Source: Oscheius onirici
Taxonomy: Eukaryota > Nematoda > Chromadorea > Rhabditida > Rhabditidae
DNA length: 64,000 bases
Reading direction: 5' to 3'
Assembly (NCBI GenBank): GCA_932521025.1
Contig: OW051468.1
Location: 5,828,064-5,892,063 of the forward strand
The translations under genes and the position numbers were made by a program. The notes beneath the pieces were generated by a model, which was not told the origin of the DNA, did no database searches, and saw nothing but the letters and a program-made list of their open reading frames with translations. Below, piece by piece: positions 1-11,197 of this stretch (positions within the stretch are counted from its first letter, which is position 1; the number at the start of each line of letters is the position of its first letter).

Positions 1-1
1 A

Positions 2-2112
2 ATGTCCTTCGAAGCACATTCGAATGCGCTCCAGAATGAGCTCAACTCACTGAACCATCTGCTCCACACAGAAAGGGATAAATTGGAAAAAGTGAAACAG
101 GCAAGACTACCCCTCATATGAATGACATTCTTCTTTAGGAACAAAAGACACAGCAGGGGCAGATGACATTAATTTTGGAAAACTATCAGACTAAGCAGCA
201 GGAGCTCTTCAAGCATCAGAAGGTCATCGAAAAGTACACACAACTAATGGCTCAATACGTCTCTCAACTTCCACAAGAAGCACAGGTTGGTCTTTCCCAA
301 CTCGAGGAACTGAAAACTTGCTTCAGATCCAATTCTCCAACGAATTCGAGAAGGTCAAACAGGCATTGTCTAGTCCTACAGCCGATCCTCATCAGCAACT
401 GACGCAGAACATGATGGCCGGCGGAATAATGGGCGGTATGCCCATCCCGGCAATGATGGCTCTTCAGGCACAGGCTCAAGCTCAGTTGGGAAGGTTTGTC
501 CTTGACAATCATTAGTTGTTAGTCTTCGACTCAATTGTACTCTGAAATATACTCTCTTACAGTCTGCAGACAAGTCTTTTCAGAGGGATGATGCCCGGAA
601 TGCCTGCTCCGTCGCCCCGAGTGCAAAAGTCGAATGGTATGCCAAATGGAATTCCGGGAATGCCGCCCAGTAAGTCTCGTTTCCATAGTCACCAAACAAA
701 CGATTCGACACAATTTATCTGCCATTCTAGCTCATCTTCTCTTGCTATTTCTTTTACGCAGTAATCAAAAATCTCCATGAGTGGGAGTTGTCTCCATTCG
801 TTTCGGTTCCTAAGTTGGAAAGAGTCTAGAACTCAGTACTTGAACAGTGACTCATCTTGATTTCAGACATGGCCAACGGTTTGAGTCAGATGGCAGCCAT
901 GCAGAATCCAATGCTGGCGGCTGCAGCAGGATTACCCAATAGCATGGTCCAACTCCAAGCAATGGCAGCTTTCCAGCAACAAATGCAACAAGCGGCGATG
1001 GGGGCCATGCAGGGATTCAATCCGTCACAAATGGCCGCAATGCAGGCTGTAGGTCTATCCAGATATTATTAGTTTTTTTTTAAATTTCAGAGCATGGGAA
1101 TGGGCGGTATGGGGATGCTGCCTCCAATGAGTACAGCAAGTCATGCTGCAGCCCTCGGAATGATGAATCCCGTGAGTTTTCTTCTTCTCCAGATCATTTA
1201 AAAATAAGAAGTTTTTTTTTTGAAAATCAGTAGAGCATCTTTCAGAAAGGACAGTAAGCTTGACCAGACAGCTGTTAATGCGCTGACTAGCCGTTTTGGG
1301 GCCCCATAGAAAGTTCAAGTCAAAACTGTCCCGTTCCGCAACTACATCGTGTCTGTCCGAATAGGAAAACCAAGATCCTTGTTCAACTGTGTCTGGGCGT
1401 ACTTTTGAACCTAACCATCTATTTTAAATTGCTCCCAAGTCTGTGTGTGTGTTTGTGTGTCTGAACCTAATTGAGGATAAGGAGGGGAGCTGTTCAGGAT
1501 TTGTTCAGGTCCTACATTTTGAAATTAGGCTTGGGAGGAAGTGGGTTCAAATACAATTTCGATAGTTTCTTTGGAGGGTCAGAGAGAGTGACTGCAGTAG
1601 TGTAACAAAGGAGGAATGAAGGGGGAACCACGACTACGGTTCCGTGACATAGCGAAGTCATGAAATACTACTGTAGCCCAGGAAGGGCGTTGCCAACCTT
1701 GTATATTATAAAAGTCATATACGAGTTACTCACTTCAGTATTGCAGTAACTCTGACTGATGATTCGGAGATCTCCTACACTATTTTTATATTAGCGCAAC
1801 CTAGATACCAATTAATGTATATTTTCCTTGACTCCCAAAGATGTACCGTTCTGAATAGACTCTGTATCTCGTTTTCCAGATGGGTCTCTCCGTCTCGACG
1901 CCGTCTAGAAATCCATCCAATGGCGGACCCCTCTCCGGCGCCAGAACTCCACAATCAGCTCCTTCGAACGGCGTCAATTCTCCTCGTCCTTCTGTCAAGG
2001 TAAGCAGCGTCTTTCCCTCTCAGTCACCAAATTCCAGGACGAACCCGCTGAAGTGAAAAAAGAGGAAGTTGTCCGTGGTTCACCGACTGAGGACAGTGTT
2101 GCTGTGGCATAG
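2..2112 (+). CDS. Met/Gln-rich coiled-coil protein, 3' part (5' end may lie outside window)
   Basis: Exons that join in frame are 2-100, 139-285, 327-493, 563-669, 867-1048, 1091-1171, 1880-1999 and 2038-2112 (TAG). The first ~80 residues are a heptad-like coiled coil rich in Q, L, E and K. The rest is low complexity: Met/Gly/Pro and Met/Gln/Ala runs, then a Ser/Pro/Asn tail and an acidic-basic end (DEPAEVKKEE). This composition is common in nuclear co-regulators and RNA-binding proteins, but I recognise no catalytic or DNA-binding domain and cannot name the family. The ATG at 2 is in frame but may be an internal Met because the window starts there. The first intron (101-138) is a GC-AG intron. 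A poly(A) signal AATAAA lies at 2405-2410. The 708-nt intron 1172-1879 is unusually long for this window and holds a dispersed repeat. Confidence 0.75.
1419..1700 (+). repeat. Dispersed repeat, copy A (intronic)
   Basis: A block beginning CTATTTTAAATTGCTCCCAA, continuing through a TTGAGGATAAGGAGGGGAG box and ending near a GGGCGTTGC motif, recurs in the same order around 28234-28570. The copies are strongly similar only at these anchor boxes. Both lie in unusually long introns. No ORF or clear terminal repeats are visible, so the class is unknown. Confidence 0.6.
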
Positions 2113-2486
2113 TTCCGACCTCACACATCCTCTCTAACAAGCATTTAGAAACGGCGGGTTATTTGTTCTCAACGCGAAACTTTGCTTCATTTATTTCACG
2201 ATTTTGCCCCGGTTCGTTCCGAACGTGTATTTCAGCTCCTTCGCCTCATTCTGGAACGACCCTGTATCACTTTTAGAATGTTCACTTTGTATTCGTTGTT
2301 TGTAATAGCTCTTGTTAGCCGGTTTTTTCGTAATCTACAGCCTTGTTCCTGTTTTTAACCATGCTGTGCTCTGCTAACTGCTGATCTCTCGGGTGCATAC
2401 TCTGAATAAACTTCCTCGCTAAAACATTCATAAAAAAAGTCCCGTGTTTACAAATAAATACACGACATCTACACAGTTGAGGTTTT
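2113..2486. other. Convergent 3' flank, no gene seen
   Basis: This stretch lies between the coiled-coil gene and ETF-alpha, which converge here. It holds the poly(A) signal AATAAA at 2405-2410 for the plus-strand gene. Nothing else is recognisable. Confidence 0.6.
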
Positions 2487-3867
2487 TCAAAGGGCCTTGG
2501 TCAGTTCGGGCACGGCTTGGAAGAGATCGGCCTTCAGACCGTAGTCGGCGATCTGAAGCACAAGTTACGGAAATCTAAAACTTAGAGACAAACCTGGAAA
2601 ATGGGAGCATCAGGATCCTTGTTGATGGCGACGATGACTTTGCTGTCCTTCATTCCAGCCAAATGCTGAATGGCTCCGGAGATTCCGACGGCGATGTACA
2701 GTTGAGGAGCAACAATCTTTCCGGTCTGTCCGACTTGCATGTCGTTCGGAACGTATCCAGCATCGACAGCAGCACGAGAAGCACCAACTCCGGCTCCCAG
2801 CTTGTCGGCAAGATCGTAGATAAGCTGAATTTTGAATTAGTGAGAAAGAAATAAGATAAACCTTGAAATTGTCTCCGCTCTTCAATCCGCGTCCTCCGGA
2901 AACGACAATTTTGGCCGATGCCAGGTCGGGTCTTTCGGACTTGCTCAATTCTTGGCTGACAAATTCTGAGCTATCGGTCTTGATATCGGCGGCCGGAGCT
3001 GAATGAAACTTTTACGAATATTTCTATTTCTTACTATTTTCAACGGCACTACTGCCTCCAGTTGCGGCTGGCTCGAACGAAGTTCCTCTGAAGGTGATCA
3101 GCTTGACTGGAGCAGAGCTTTTGATCTTGGTGACAGCATTTCCTGCGTACTGTGTTCTAGTGAAAGTGTCAGCTCCGTGAATCTGAAACAAATATTTAAT
3201 TCGAGAAATTCAAGAAAACATACTTCTGTCACGTCGGAGATAGGAGAACAGCTAAATTTGGCGGCAACGCGTGGAATAATTCCTCGGCTGAATGCCGATG
3301 AGCCAGCCACGATGTTTGTGAAGTTGAATTGCTTTTGTGAGGCGACTACCACTGGAGCGACGCGTTCTGAATTCGGGTTCATACAAGTTGAAAGATACCA
3401 AACCAGGCAAATTATTTTTTAGCTTATCATCCTGAGCGACGAGAACGCGCTTTACTCCGTTCACTTTGGCTACTTGTTCGGCTACAGCTTTCGCATTGGC
3501 TCCAGTCACGAGCACGGACACATCAGAGCCAAGTTTCGTGGCGGCAGTGATGGCATTAAGGGTAATCGAAGCCAAGGCCTTGTCATCATGCTCGGCCACA
3601 ACCAGAGTACTGTTAAATCGGACCTAAAAGAGAGATTGGTTAGAAACTGGAGCAAAATAGCCAGAAACAGCGTTTGATTATTAGAATTCCTGTTTTTCCC
3701 ATCTAAAAGAAGGACTTGACATTTATCTCGCAAATAACGCTGGAATTTAATTAGAAACGATATCGAACGGAAATGAAAATCAGTGAACTCTATTAACAAT
3801 AGAAGAACGTGAAACATACCTTGGAAACAGTTCTGGCGGATCCAAGAAGTCCTCGTGCCGACAGCAT
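2487..3867 (-). CDS. ETFA: Electron transfer flavoprotein alpha subunit, mitochondrial
   Basis: The protein accepts electrons from mitochondrial acyl-CoA and other flavin dehydrogenases and, as the FAD-binding half of the ETF alpha/beta dimer, passes them to ETF-ubiquinone oxidoreductase. Exons in coding order are 3867-3820, 3623-3404, 3366-3224, 3182-3035, 2998-2862, 2824-2594 and 2552-2487. They give 330 residues, against about 333 in human. The N-terminus ([16 protein letters not shown]) is Arg/Ser-rich with no acid, as in a mitochondrial presequence, and the mature part starts near [13 protein letters not shown]. The [20 protein letters not shown] block and the C-terminal [17 protein letters not shown] block are the conserved domain I and FAD-domain ends. 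All introns except the first (196 nt) are 36-41 nt. The gene diverges from LAMTOR5 across 423 bp. Confidence 0.95.
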
Positions 3868-4290
3868 GGTCCCTTAAAATAAATTTCAGATCTTCCTTGA
3901 TGAAATAAAGAAAGAAACGAGAAAAACATTTTGATAAAGTGCAAAGTCCGCTAACGGTTTGAAAAGAGCGCAATATGTGAACAGCCCTTTAACTTTTTGT
4001 CTTTCGTATTCTTTACAGGGATATTGATTTTGATGTTTTGAGAATCGAAACGTAGCACGGAAAACAACACCCAGAAATGTGAAAATAAAATTTAGCTATC
4101 CAAATGTCATGCCAAAAATCTACGCGCGACTTCAAACAGCTAAAATTTTCCAGCCGTTTTCCACTTCAATTTCTTTTCACTTTGATAAACCTGCTATAGT
4201 ATTCTATACCACAATTTCTATCCTTTATATAACAAAAACCTTTGCTGCTCATACCCTTATTTTAGTTACAGGTAAAAAGGCGTCAGAAAC
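3868..4290. promoter_or_regulatory. Divergent intergenic region between ETF-alpha and LAMTOR5
   Basis: These 423 bp separate two divergent start codons, so they should contain both promoters. A TTTTAGTTACAG pyrimidine-AG site just before 4272 could be a trans-splice acceptor for LAMTOR5. No TATA box or coding exon was recognised. Confidence 0.5.
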
Positions 4291-4670
4291 ATGGAAAACA
4301 ATCTGGAGAAGCAGATCGACAATATGTAACAGTTTTTGCAGTCTCATTTATTCCCGTTTTCAGTATGTCCGCCGGAAATACCGGTGTCATCATAGCCGAC
4401 AAAAATGGACTCGTCCTCGGAAGCGCAGGGACTCTCAAAGAGCCCACCGATATCCATAAATACGACGTAAGTATATCTTTTTCGTTCTGATCAAGCAAAA
4501 TACTTCAGGAACCAGATAGCGCTGCCGTAGCTGTTCAACTTCTTCATCTGGCCTCACAATTGGATCCTAGTGCCGGTAAGACGACTCCAGAAATCCATCT
4601 CATCGGCGACAATAACCGAATTTCTATGCACAAAGGCAGTCACATCACCGTCACTCATCACACCAATTAA
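4291..4670 (+). CDS. LAMTOR5: Ragulator complex protein LAMTOR5 (HBXIP-like)
   Basis: LAMTOR5 is a small roadblock-fold subunit of the lysosomal Ragulator complex, which anchors Rag GTPases for mTORC1 activation. Exons are 4291-4325, 4364-4466 and 4509-4670 (TAA), giving 99 residues; the human short form has 91. The start MENNLEKQID matches the family's amphipathic N-terminus, followed by the roadblock strand pattern (GVIIADKNGLVLGSAGTL) and a C-terminal DNNRISMHKGSHITV strand pair resembling human SDNGNIMIQKHDGITV. Only 139 nt separate its stop from the URM1 start, so it may be the first gene of a two-gene operon. This is a confident family call from length and motif order. Confidence 0.88.
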
Positions 4671-4792
4671 AAAGATTTCTAAGTTATTTTTGTAATTGTA
4701 ATTCCTATATAAACATGCTCGTACTACATTTCTTTTTATCTTTCACCGCTTCGAGTGCAGAGATATTTCGTCTGTTTTTGGATGTTCTCTTA

Positions 4793-4802
4793 TCATTTTC
4801 AG
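4793..4802 (+). other. Probable trans-splice acceptor of URM1
   Basis: TCATTTTCAG ends 7 nt before the URM1 ATG at 4810 and about 130 nt after the LAMTOR5 stop. That spacing fits the downstream gene of a nematode operon or simple SL trans-splicing. No upstream exon with a matching donor is visible. Confidence 0.55.
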
Positions 4803-4809
4803 CTTCAAA

Positions 4810-5157
4810 ATGAGCATCAATCTGAAGATAGAGTTCTCCGGCGGCTCCGAATTTCTTGTTGGAAATCAGAAGGAGCACGATGTTACAGTACCGTTGCCTG
4901 CTGGTCATCAGGAAATTGATGTTGCACAACTACTTCAGTGGATCAGAGTAGAGTTGCTAAAAGTATGTCATTCTGATTCCAGAAAACTCCATTTTCAGGA
5001 TTGTGATCGTCCAGAATTGCTACTGGACGGCGATACAGTCCGACCAGGTGTTCTAGTCCTCGTGAACGAGTGCGACTGGGAGCTGATGGGGGCCGAGAAG
5101 ACCAAGTTGAAGCCAAATGACCTCGTCACATTCATCTCGACGCTACACGGCGGTTAA
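4810..5157 (+). CDS. URM1: Ubiquitin-related modifier 1 (URM1)
   Basis: URM1 is the ubiquitin-fold sulfur carrier that is thiocarboxylated by the E1-like UBA4/MOCS3. It supplies sulfur for 2-thiolation of wobble uridine in cytosolic tRNAs and also modifies proteins. The product is 103 residues and ends in ...FISTLHGG, the invariant C-terminal Gly-Gly. The blocks RPELLLDGDTVRPGVLVLVN and CDWEL are family signatures. Exons are 4810-4962 and 4999-5157. The 36-nt intron is a multiple of three with no in-frame stop, so an unspliced reading remains open. Removing it restores the family spacing LLK-DCDRPEL. The stop is 114 nt from the convergent SLD-2 stop. Confidence 0.95.
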   Translation: MSINLKIEFSGGSEFLVGNQKEHDVTVPLPAGHQEIDVAQLLQWIRVELLKVCHSDSRKLHFQDCDRPELLLDGDTVRPGVLVLVNECDWELMGAEKTKLKPNDLVTFISTLHGG

Positions 5158-5271
5158 GGTTATCTCTTTGTACCTAATTGTTACGTTGTTTTTTTCCCGT
5201 AAACATTTTCCAAAAAAAAGAAGGAAAGAAATGAAATGCATTTACAAGTCCAGAAATCGTTACAACATGGG

Positions 5272-6629
5272 CTATTTGTTAAACCGTTTTTTCCACATCT
5301 GTTTCCTCTTGAGTTTTCTTTTCGCCTCGGCGCTGACTTTTCCACGGGTGAAACTCTTCTTTTTCATGTTGATACGCACGAAATTTCCCTTCTCTTTCGG
5401 CTTGCGTGTCTTCTTTTCGGGAGCGGCGTCTGCAGCTTGCGTCTTGAAAGGACGCGCTATGATTCTTCCTGTAGTCGGGTCGAATACTTTGGCCGATCCG
5501 CCGACAACTCTAAAATCACGTGAATTCAAACAATCAAAAAGGTATTTACCGTTTCGTCGTCTTTTTTGCCCTATTCTCTTCAGGGACATCCTCAGCCTCA
5601 AAACAGGGATGTTCTTCGATAACCGGCGGCTTCTTTTCCGGTGAAGGAGCTAGCAATGCATCGACGTTCTGGAAACCACCTTAGTTTACGGAGAAGATTG
5701 AGGGAAACACACCCTTATCTGAAGAGCCGTTCTCAACATTTTTTGCGGTGATCGTATAGGTGTTTTCAAGACTTCCGGAATAGCATCATCTACGAATATT
5801 GAATTGGATTTTTCTGGCGTGAAGAAACTTGATCGTGTCTAAAAACTTTCAGGATACTCAAGATGCAGAAGATGACCATACCCTTACGCAGCTCGGTTCC
5901 ATCTTTTCCGGAGTGAAGAAACCTGATCGTGTCTAAAAAAAAACTTCCAAAACTCGAAGAAAAATGCACCCTGGTTTGTAAAGGCGTCCTCAAAGCTTTC
6001 TGAGGAGATCGGGTAGGCGTTTTCAAGCCTTCTGAAACGGCATCATCTAAGAACAGCGAATTGGATCGCTTCTTTTCTGAAGGAAAGTCACTTGACCGAG
6101 TCTGGAAACAAATTTGAGAATGACACGGTAGACAATTACTTTTGTTTCGGATGCAAATAGTGAACGCGACTTTTTCAGGCTCCTCGTGGGTGTTGTTGCC
6201 TGAAATAGTAGCTTCTTGAAATGGAAGCCCCTGTGTAGGAGTGGGTGCTAAAGCGACCGACAGCAAATACCTTGTTGACTTTTGGGACAACAAATTCTTC
6301 GACTATTTGGGAGTTTTCTGTTTGGTTTCAAAAGGAAAATTAAATAATTTACCGAATCTTGTGCTTGTCTCTTGGGCAATGGCTTGAATGGACTGAACTG
6401 GTCATCTGCTGGACGCTTCAATCGAACTCCAGTTTTCTTTACAGGCTTTGCATCAATTTTTTCCTTTTTTTCTGGCCCAGAGGGGCCAAGAAACTCTTCT
6501 GCATATGGTTTGTGAACAAATTCTTATGAAAAACAAACCTCGAATATGGATTGGTGCCAACATGAAGTCTTCTTTTGATGGCGATCGATCGTGGATTTCT
6601 TTGAAGGCTTGTAGCCAACGACTGCTCAT
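5272..6629 (-). CDS. sld-2: SLD-2 DNA replication initiation factor (Sld2 / RecQL4 N-terminal family)
   Basis: In yeast and worm, CDK-phosphorylated Sld2 binds the BRCT protein Dpb11/TopBP1 (MUS-101) to load replicative helicase components at origins. Exons in coding order are 6629-6539, 6498-6353, 6302-6271, 6230-6140, 6101-5970, 5932-5882, 5838-5713, 5668-5550 and 5509-5272. They sum to 1026 nt (341 residues) in perfect phase. The N-terminus (MSSRWLQAFKEIHDRSPSKEDF) matches the Sld2 'LKxWExxFxxxxGRxPxxxDI' region. The C-terminal block NFVRINMKKKSFTRGK is the Sld2/RecQL4 'NYVRLNMKQKxYVRG' signature, followed by a basic tail. There is no helicase domain. The middle holds three related exons, each starting T-R-S, with many S/T-P sites (KTPTRSPQK, RTPLQTR, FTPEK, KTPIRSPQK). 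Exon 6302-6271 is short and its boundaries are the least certain. Confidence 0.9.
5713..6101 (-). repeat. Tandem-duplicated CDK-site exons inside SLD-2
   Basis: Three consecutive phase-0 exons (5970-6101, 44 codons; 5882-5932, 17 codons; 5713-5838, 42 codons) all begin T-R-S-[S/G]-[D/F]-F and end in Arg just before the splice donor. The long ones share F-x-DDA-x-x-E-x-LKTP-x-RSPQK-x-LRT-x-LQ-x-R. The short one keeps only the first third (TRSGFFTPEK). Confidence 0.9.
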
Positions 6630-7478
6630 TTTTCTTGAAATTATTCTCTTTGTAACAAAGAATGCTGGAAGGACAAATGCTTTGGGAAAAAGCTAGCAGC
6701 TGCTGTCTAGAGCTCTACGGGTCACAAATAGGTCTGAACTTTTAACTGGAGTGGAGAACATGTTGAAAGGACTGTGTTTGCTTAAAACGAAGTTTTCAAT
6801 TTAGTGTTAAAGTAATCGAAACATGAATTGAACAGAAATGACGGATGACATAGCCATAAAACGTGAGCTTTTGCCTGTTTTGCTTAGGTTTCTGTCGTAA
6901 ATGTTCAATGCATATGCTTGCATCAAATAGAATGGAAACAGTGCCAAACTGAGGAAAAAACAATTGGTCCTTCGCTCATTGCATTTGATAAAAACAAAAT
7001 TTGAATTTTCTGATCAGCGCGCGTAAACTGTAGGTGCACTGGTTCATTTGATCCTTTCAGAGTTTGACCAGTAGTTTGTCTCTGAATTCCAAACCTTTTC
7101 TGTAGAGGCAAAAGCTCAGGTTGTTGACTGCTACTTCACCCAAACTCGCCAGAGTTCAGTTGCATTGAAATTCCAGTCACGAATTCAAAACATAGCTCTC
7201 ATTTCCCACTCTTATTCTTTTTTAAGAGAGAATACGACGTCACTCGACGTCACACCGCCCTCTGGCGGCTTTTCCTGGTCTTTATTGGTGCGGTCGTCTC
7301 TCTCCAGTGGCCTTCTGTCTGCCTCTGCCAGGCGGCCGCTCTCTCCCTGCGTCCCTGCCTTTTCTGCCAGCCGGCTGCCTACAGGCCAGAGCGAGCGCAT
7401 AGCTTCATTTACCAAGCCTCTCTCTCTCTTCTCGTGCCATATGAGGACGACAGTCGTTGTGGCTTGACTTCTCACGTC
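6630..7478. promoter_or_regulatory. Divergent region between SLD-2 and LARP
   Basis: This 849-bp spacer lies between two divergent ATGs. The part nearest LARP (about 7230-7480) is GC-rich with CT-rich runs, which suits a 5' UTR. I see no coding exon and no clear core promoter motif. Confidence 0.5.
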
Positions 7479-10400
7479 ATGGACGGCATCGACATGGAGG
7501 AGGACACCTTCTATTACTGCACAGAACTCTCTCCACGTTGTTTTGTTATTCAGAGGGTGAGTCCAGCACTAATCCCACTTGCTTTCGGGCCAATTAGAGC
7601 AAAAGTCGATCTCGAATCCCTTCCTCAAAAAACAAAAGCCCATTTTTCGCAATACGGCTTAGTCATTCTTCGCTCTAATTGCTCAGGAAGTTCTAATACG
7701 TGTTTCGTGTGCGTTGGCTGAATAAAGCTACAAACACATATCATTTATTGAGGGGGGAAAACGTCTGTGGTCTCTGTTTTGTCCGGGCTCTTTGTTATTC
7801 CGGGGAGGAAAGAACAAAACTTTATTTGTATTGATCCCACTTTCCACGTGATTCGCTCCCAAAGAAACTCTGGGAAAATGGGGAGAAAATCACGAGGAAG
7901 GCAAAAGTCAGAGTGAGAAATTAGCAGAACAGGGGTGTATAGTCAGAACAACGGTATAGGATTTTTCGCTTAATGAACAAGGTAAGACGGAAGAGAAGCA
8001 TGATTTTCCAACACAGGCAGTGGGAGAATTGGGCTGTAACTCAAATTGATACATGGGCTAAGAGTCAACGGAATCACAGAAATGTTTACCAGTTACGAGA
8101 GTACTAAATAGAAAAATATTAATGGTAAGAGATTCTGAACAAAGAGACGGAGAACAGAACTCTCCAAGAAAAGAGTCGGTTTCACTAGACTAGACATAAC
8201 GGATCTGTGTAAAATCAGAATCTTTCCTGACTTTCGTAAATATTCTTAGAACATTTTAGCGGAATACAATTTGCCAAACTTATTTCGACTTGACTGAACA
8301 GACCCTGTTGGTCGTGGCTTGGTGCTCTTTGTTAAACTGTGATTCAAAGTCATCATTGTTCAACTGACACATCGCTGAACAAATTCCAAAAAAAAACGTC
8401 ATCATTCTACCAGTTTCCCTTTTCATATTGTAAATAAATTATGAGCTCGACTTTTTCAGGCAATCACTTTCGATCGTGGGCAGATTGAGAGAATGGTGGG
8501 AGACTTGGAAAAGACCCAGCCTGCCGATATTCCTCCTCCGCCAATGATGCCCTACTGGTAGTGGAATGTTATTCAATTAAAAAACTGATTTAGGTTCAAC
8601 GCAGAATGTCGGAACCATTTGATAAACAATTCTTTGTTGATCAGTCCAGTCGCCCCGTCACCTCAACCCATACTGTCACAAACAGACCTCAAACAACAGC
8701 TGAAAGCTCAATTGGAATATTACTTTTCAAGGTTTTCCAGCAATCTTTTTTTGGAAACAAAGGTTTGCAGAGAAAACCTCGTGACTGACAAGTATCTTCG
8801 CTGCCAAATGGATGCCGATCAGTACGTTCCCATTTCCATAATCGCCGGCTTTCGCAAAATAACACAGCTCACCAACGACTACAATCTTGTTTTGGAGGCA
8901 CTAAGAGGTAATTTCATTTTTGTTTCTGTCCAACTGTGGGTTTCAGAATCAAATCAAGTCGAGGTCGATGAGAAGGGAGAAAAGGTTCGTCCAGCCAGTC
9001 GACGATGTACGATCATTTTGAGAGAGATTTCCGAAGAGCACAAAGAGGTTCAATTCAGTCGTGTTTTGTCAGGAACAGATATTTCAGGATGTGGAAAAGA
9101 TGCTCGGAGGTGGTCCTCCCTATTTGGACTTGAAGTACGGGTTGAATGACAGCTGGTATGTCATTTATGAAAACGAGGAGACCACGCAGAAAGCATATCT
9201 TCACATCCAAAATCTCGACTCTACCTTCAATAACAAACCAATTTGTGTAAGTTTTAACGGGGAAAAAATAAATTTTTTTTTCAGGCTCGAATCAAAGCTG
9301 GTGGTCCTCCAACGGCGGAAATGCCTCTGATCGAGCGAGCACCAACTGCGGTAAGTTATATGTTCTTCTCTTGGTAAAACATTCATTAATAGGCGCCAGA
9401 CCCGCTGGAGCCGCCTCAATTCACTCCATTGGTGGAGCTTGGTCAGCTGTTAGCCAGCTATGGATACGTCTCTGCAGGCATCTATACCCCTGATGGAGTA
9501 GGGGGTGTTCAAGAGTCCGATGTCTCGACCCAACAGTCTTACAACAGAAGTTCGAATCGGAGCACTCATTCACCAAGACGTAAGTCTTCCGTTTCTGCTT
9601 TGAATGCAAATGTTTTGTCTGGGCCAATGTAAATGCCAACAAAGCCAATTATCGAATCTTTTTATAGCACAAAATGGATACGGAACAAACGGCTATTCGA
9701 CTCATCACAACAACTATCAGTCGCACAATGGCTACTCCGATCGCAAATATTCCTATCGGGACGGACAGCGTCGGAATACCGGACCCAGTTACAACGGCAG
9801 TTCCGGTGGACGACGAGGCGGTCCTGAAAGGAACAGCTTTTCAGGTAAGGAGGGATAACTGTTTTAAAGCTTTGCGTGTTTGTGTGTCGTATGGTGTGTC
9901 TTATAGATAGAGTGCTGCATGACTAGCCACTCTCTCTTCTACGTCCTCCTTCTCCTCTTCTTCTGCACTTCTTCTGCAATTTCCCACTTCCCTCACAACA
10001 GATCCTTCTCAGACACCTCCTCCACATCTACTCAACCAATTCAAATAGTCCAAACGGGTGAATATCAGCCTGAGCATGGTGACACATTAGCCACACTGTC
10101 TGCCGGAGAAGCACTGAACAAAAGAAAGACATTTTTGTGTGCAGAAGGTGCAGTTTTTGATCTTCACTGTGAATTGTATAGCTTCGAATTGTAGCTTCAG
10201 GCACCCAACAACGACGCAACACGGGCGAATCTCGACCACCGCGACGCACTGAATTCTGGAACTCGAGTCCAAGAAATTCGACGAGTCCGAACACATTGAG
10301 TGCTTCCGTCAATGATATCAATCACACGGCTACTGAAAGGTTAGATTCAAAGACTTAAAAGTATAATATAATAAAAATGCTTAAAAAACTGAGAGTCAAA

Positions 10401-11197
10401 ATCTGCCGAATTTAGCACAACAATCGTACTGAAATCCTAAGCTGACATAAATCACTAACAAGCTCATAACTGACTTGTTATCCTAACAGAACAGAATCTC
10501 GACTGTTTCAAGGATCTGGGCAAACAGAAACAGCGACAGAAATATTCTACCCTCTATTCAAAGTGTATTTTTTCAGGCCTCGATACAATAGCTTTCGTCG
10601 CGAGCAGAAAGATGAGACCGTCACACAAGAGTTCCTGACTGTCCCTAACAGAAAAGTCGAAGCTGAAGAAGATCCGGTGCAGCCGAACCGCAAGAATTCG
10701 GGAAATAGTACAACTGAATCGATTTATTCCTTCGAAGAAAAGAGTTTTCCTTCGCTGAGTGACCCAAAGCCCAAGCCGGAAAAACCTGTGGAGAAGCCTA
10801 GCTTCAGGTTTGTTTTCTTGGTTTTTTCTAATTGTCGTGATGTTGTTAGATACTGCAGAACGTTTTACTCACGGAAAGCGTCGTCTAGTCAAAGTAAGAC
10901 GATTTCCAGCATGCTTCACATGGGCTCTCTACAGGGTTGTTCTAAGCGAGACCGGAAAGATGTCTAGGCATTTTCCAAGCTTCATTTTTTGCTAATAGCA
11001 TCAGATGTACTGAATGACGAGAGAAAAATAGGAAATTGCCAAGAGATTCTTTGCGGACCGCATGCGCCAAGCCTGTATCTCCTTCTATCTGTCTTTTGTC
11101 TCAAATTCCCTTTTTCAGCTGCGTCGCTGCCGGAAAACGATACGCCAAGCCGGAACCAAAAAAAAGCTACGCGGAGAAACTAAAACAAGGCAAATAG
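7479..11197 (+). CDS. larp-5: La-related protein, LARP4/5 class
   Basis: LARP4/5 proteins bind poly(A) and PABP and stabilise or promote translation of mRNA in the cytoplasm. Exons are 7479-7556, 8460-8557, 8594-8731, 8771-8907, 8947-9047, 9088-9246, 9285-9350, 9393-9579, 9668-9844, 10201-10339, 10577-10807 and 11119-11197, giving 529 residues in phase throughout. The La motif is clear: LKAQLEYYFSRENLVTDKYL, then DQYVPISIIAGFRKI. It is followed by an RRM-like half (LREISEEHKEDVEKML ... SWYVIYENEE ... KPICARIKA), the class-typical La-module order. The rest is an Asn/Gly/Tyr/Arg-rich tail ending in a Lys-rich segment. The start exon MDGIDMEEDTFYY is acidic and separated by a 903-nt intron, so alternative starts are possible. 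A poly(A) signal lies at 11753-11758. Confidence 0.9.

Noticed and set aside
9048-9072. 25-nt intron in LARP
   Set aside because: The next AG gives a 40-nt intron with a better match to the LARP RRM-like region.
9919-10194. 91-codon ORF with a signal-peptide-like start inside a LARP intron
   Set aside because: It lies within intron 9845-10200, the hydrophobic part comes from a CTTCTCCTCTTCTT pyrimidine tract, and no splice path or homology supports it.
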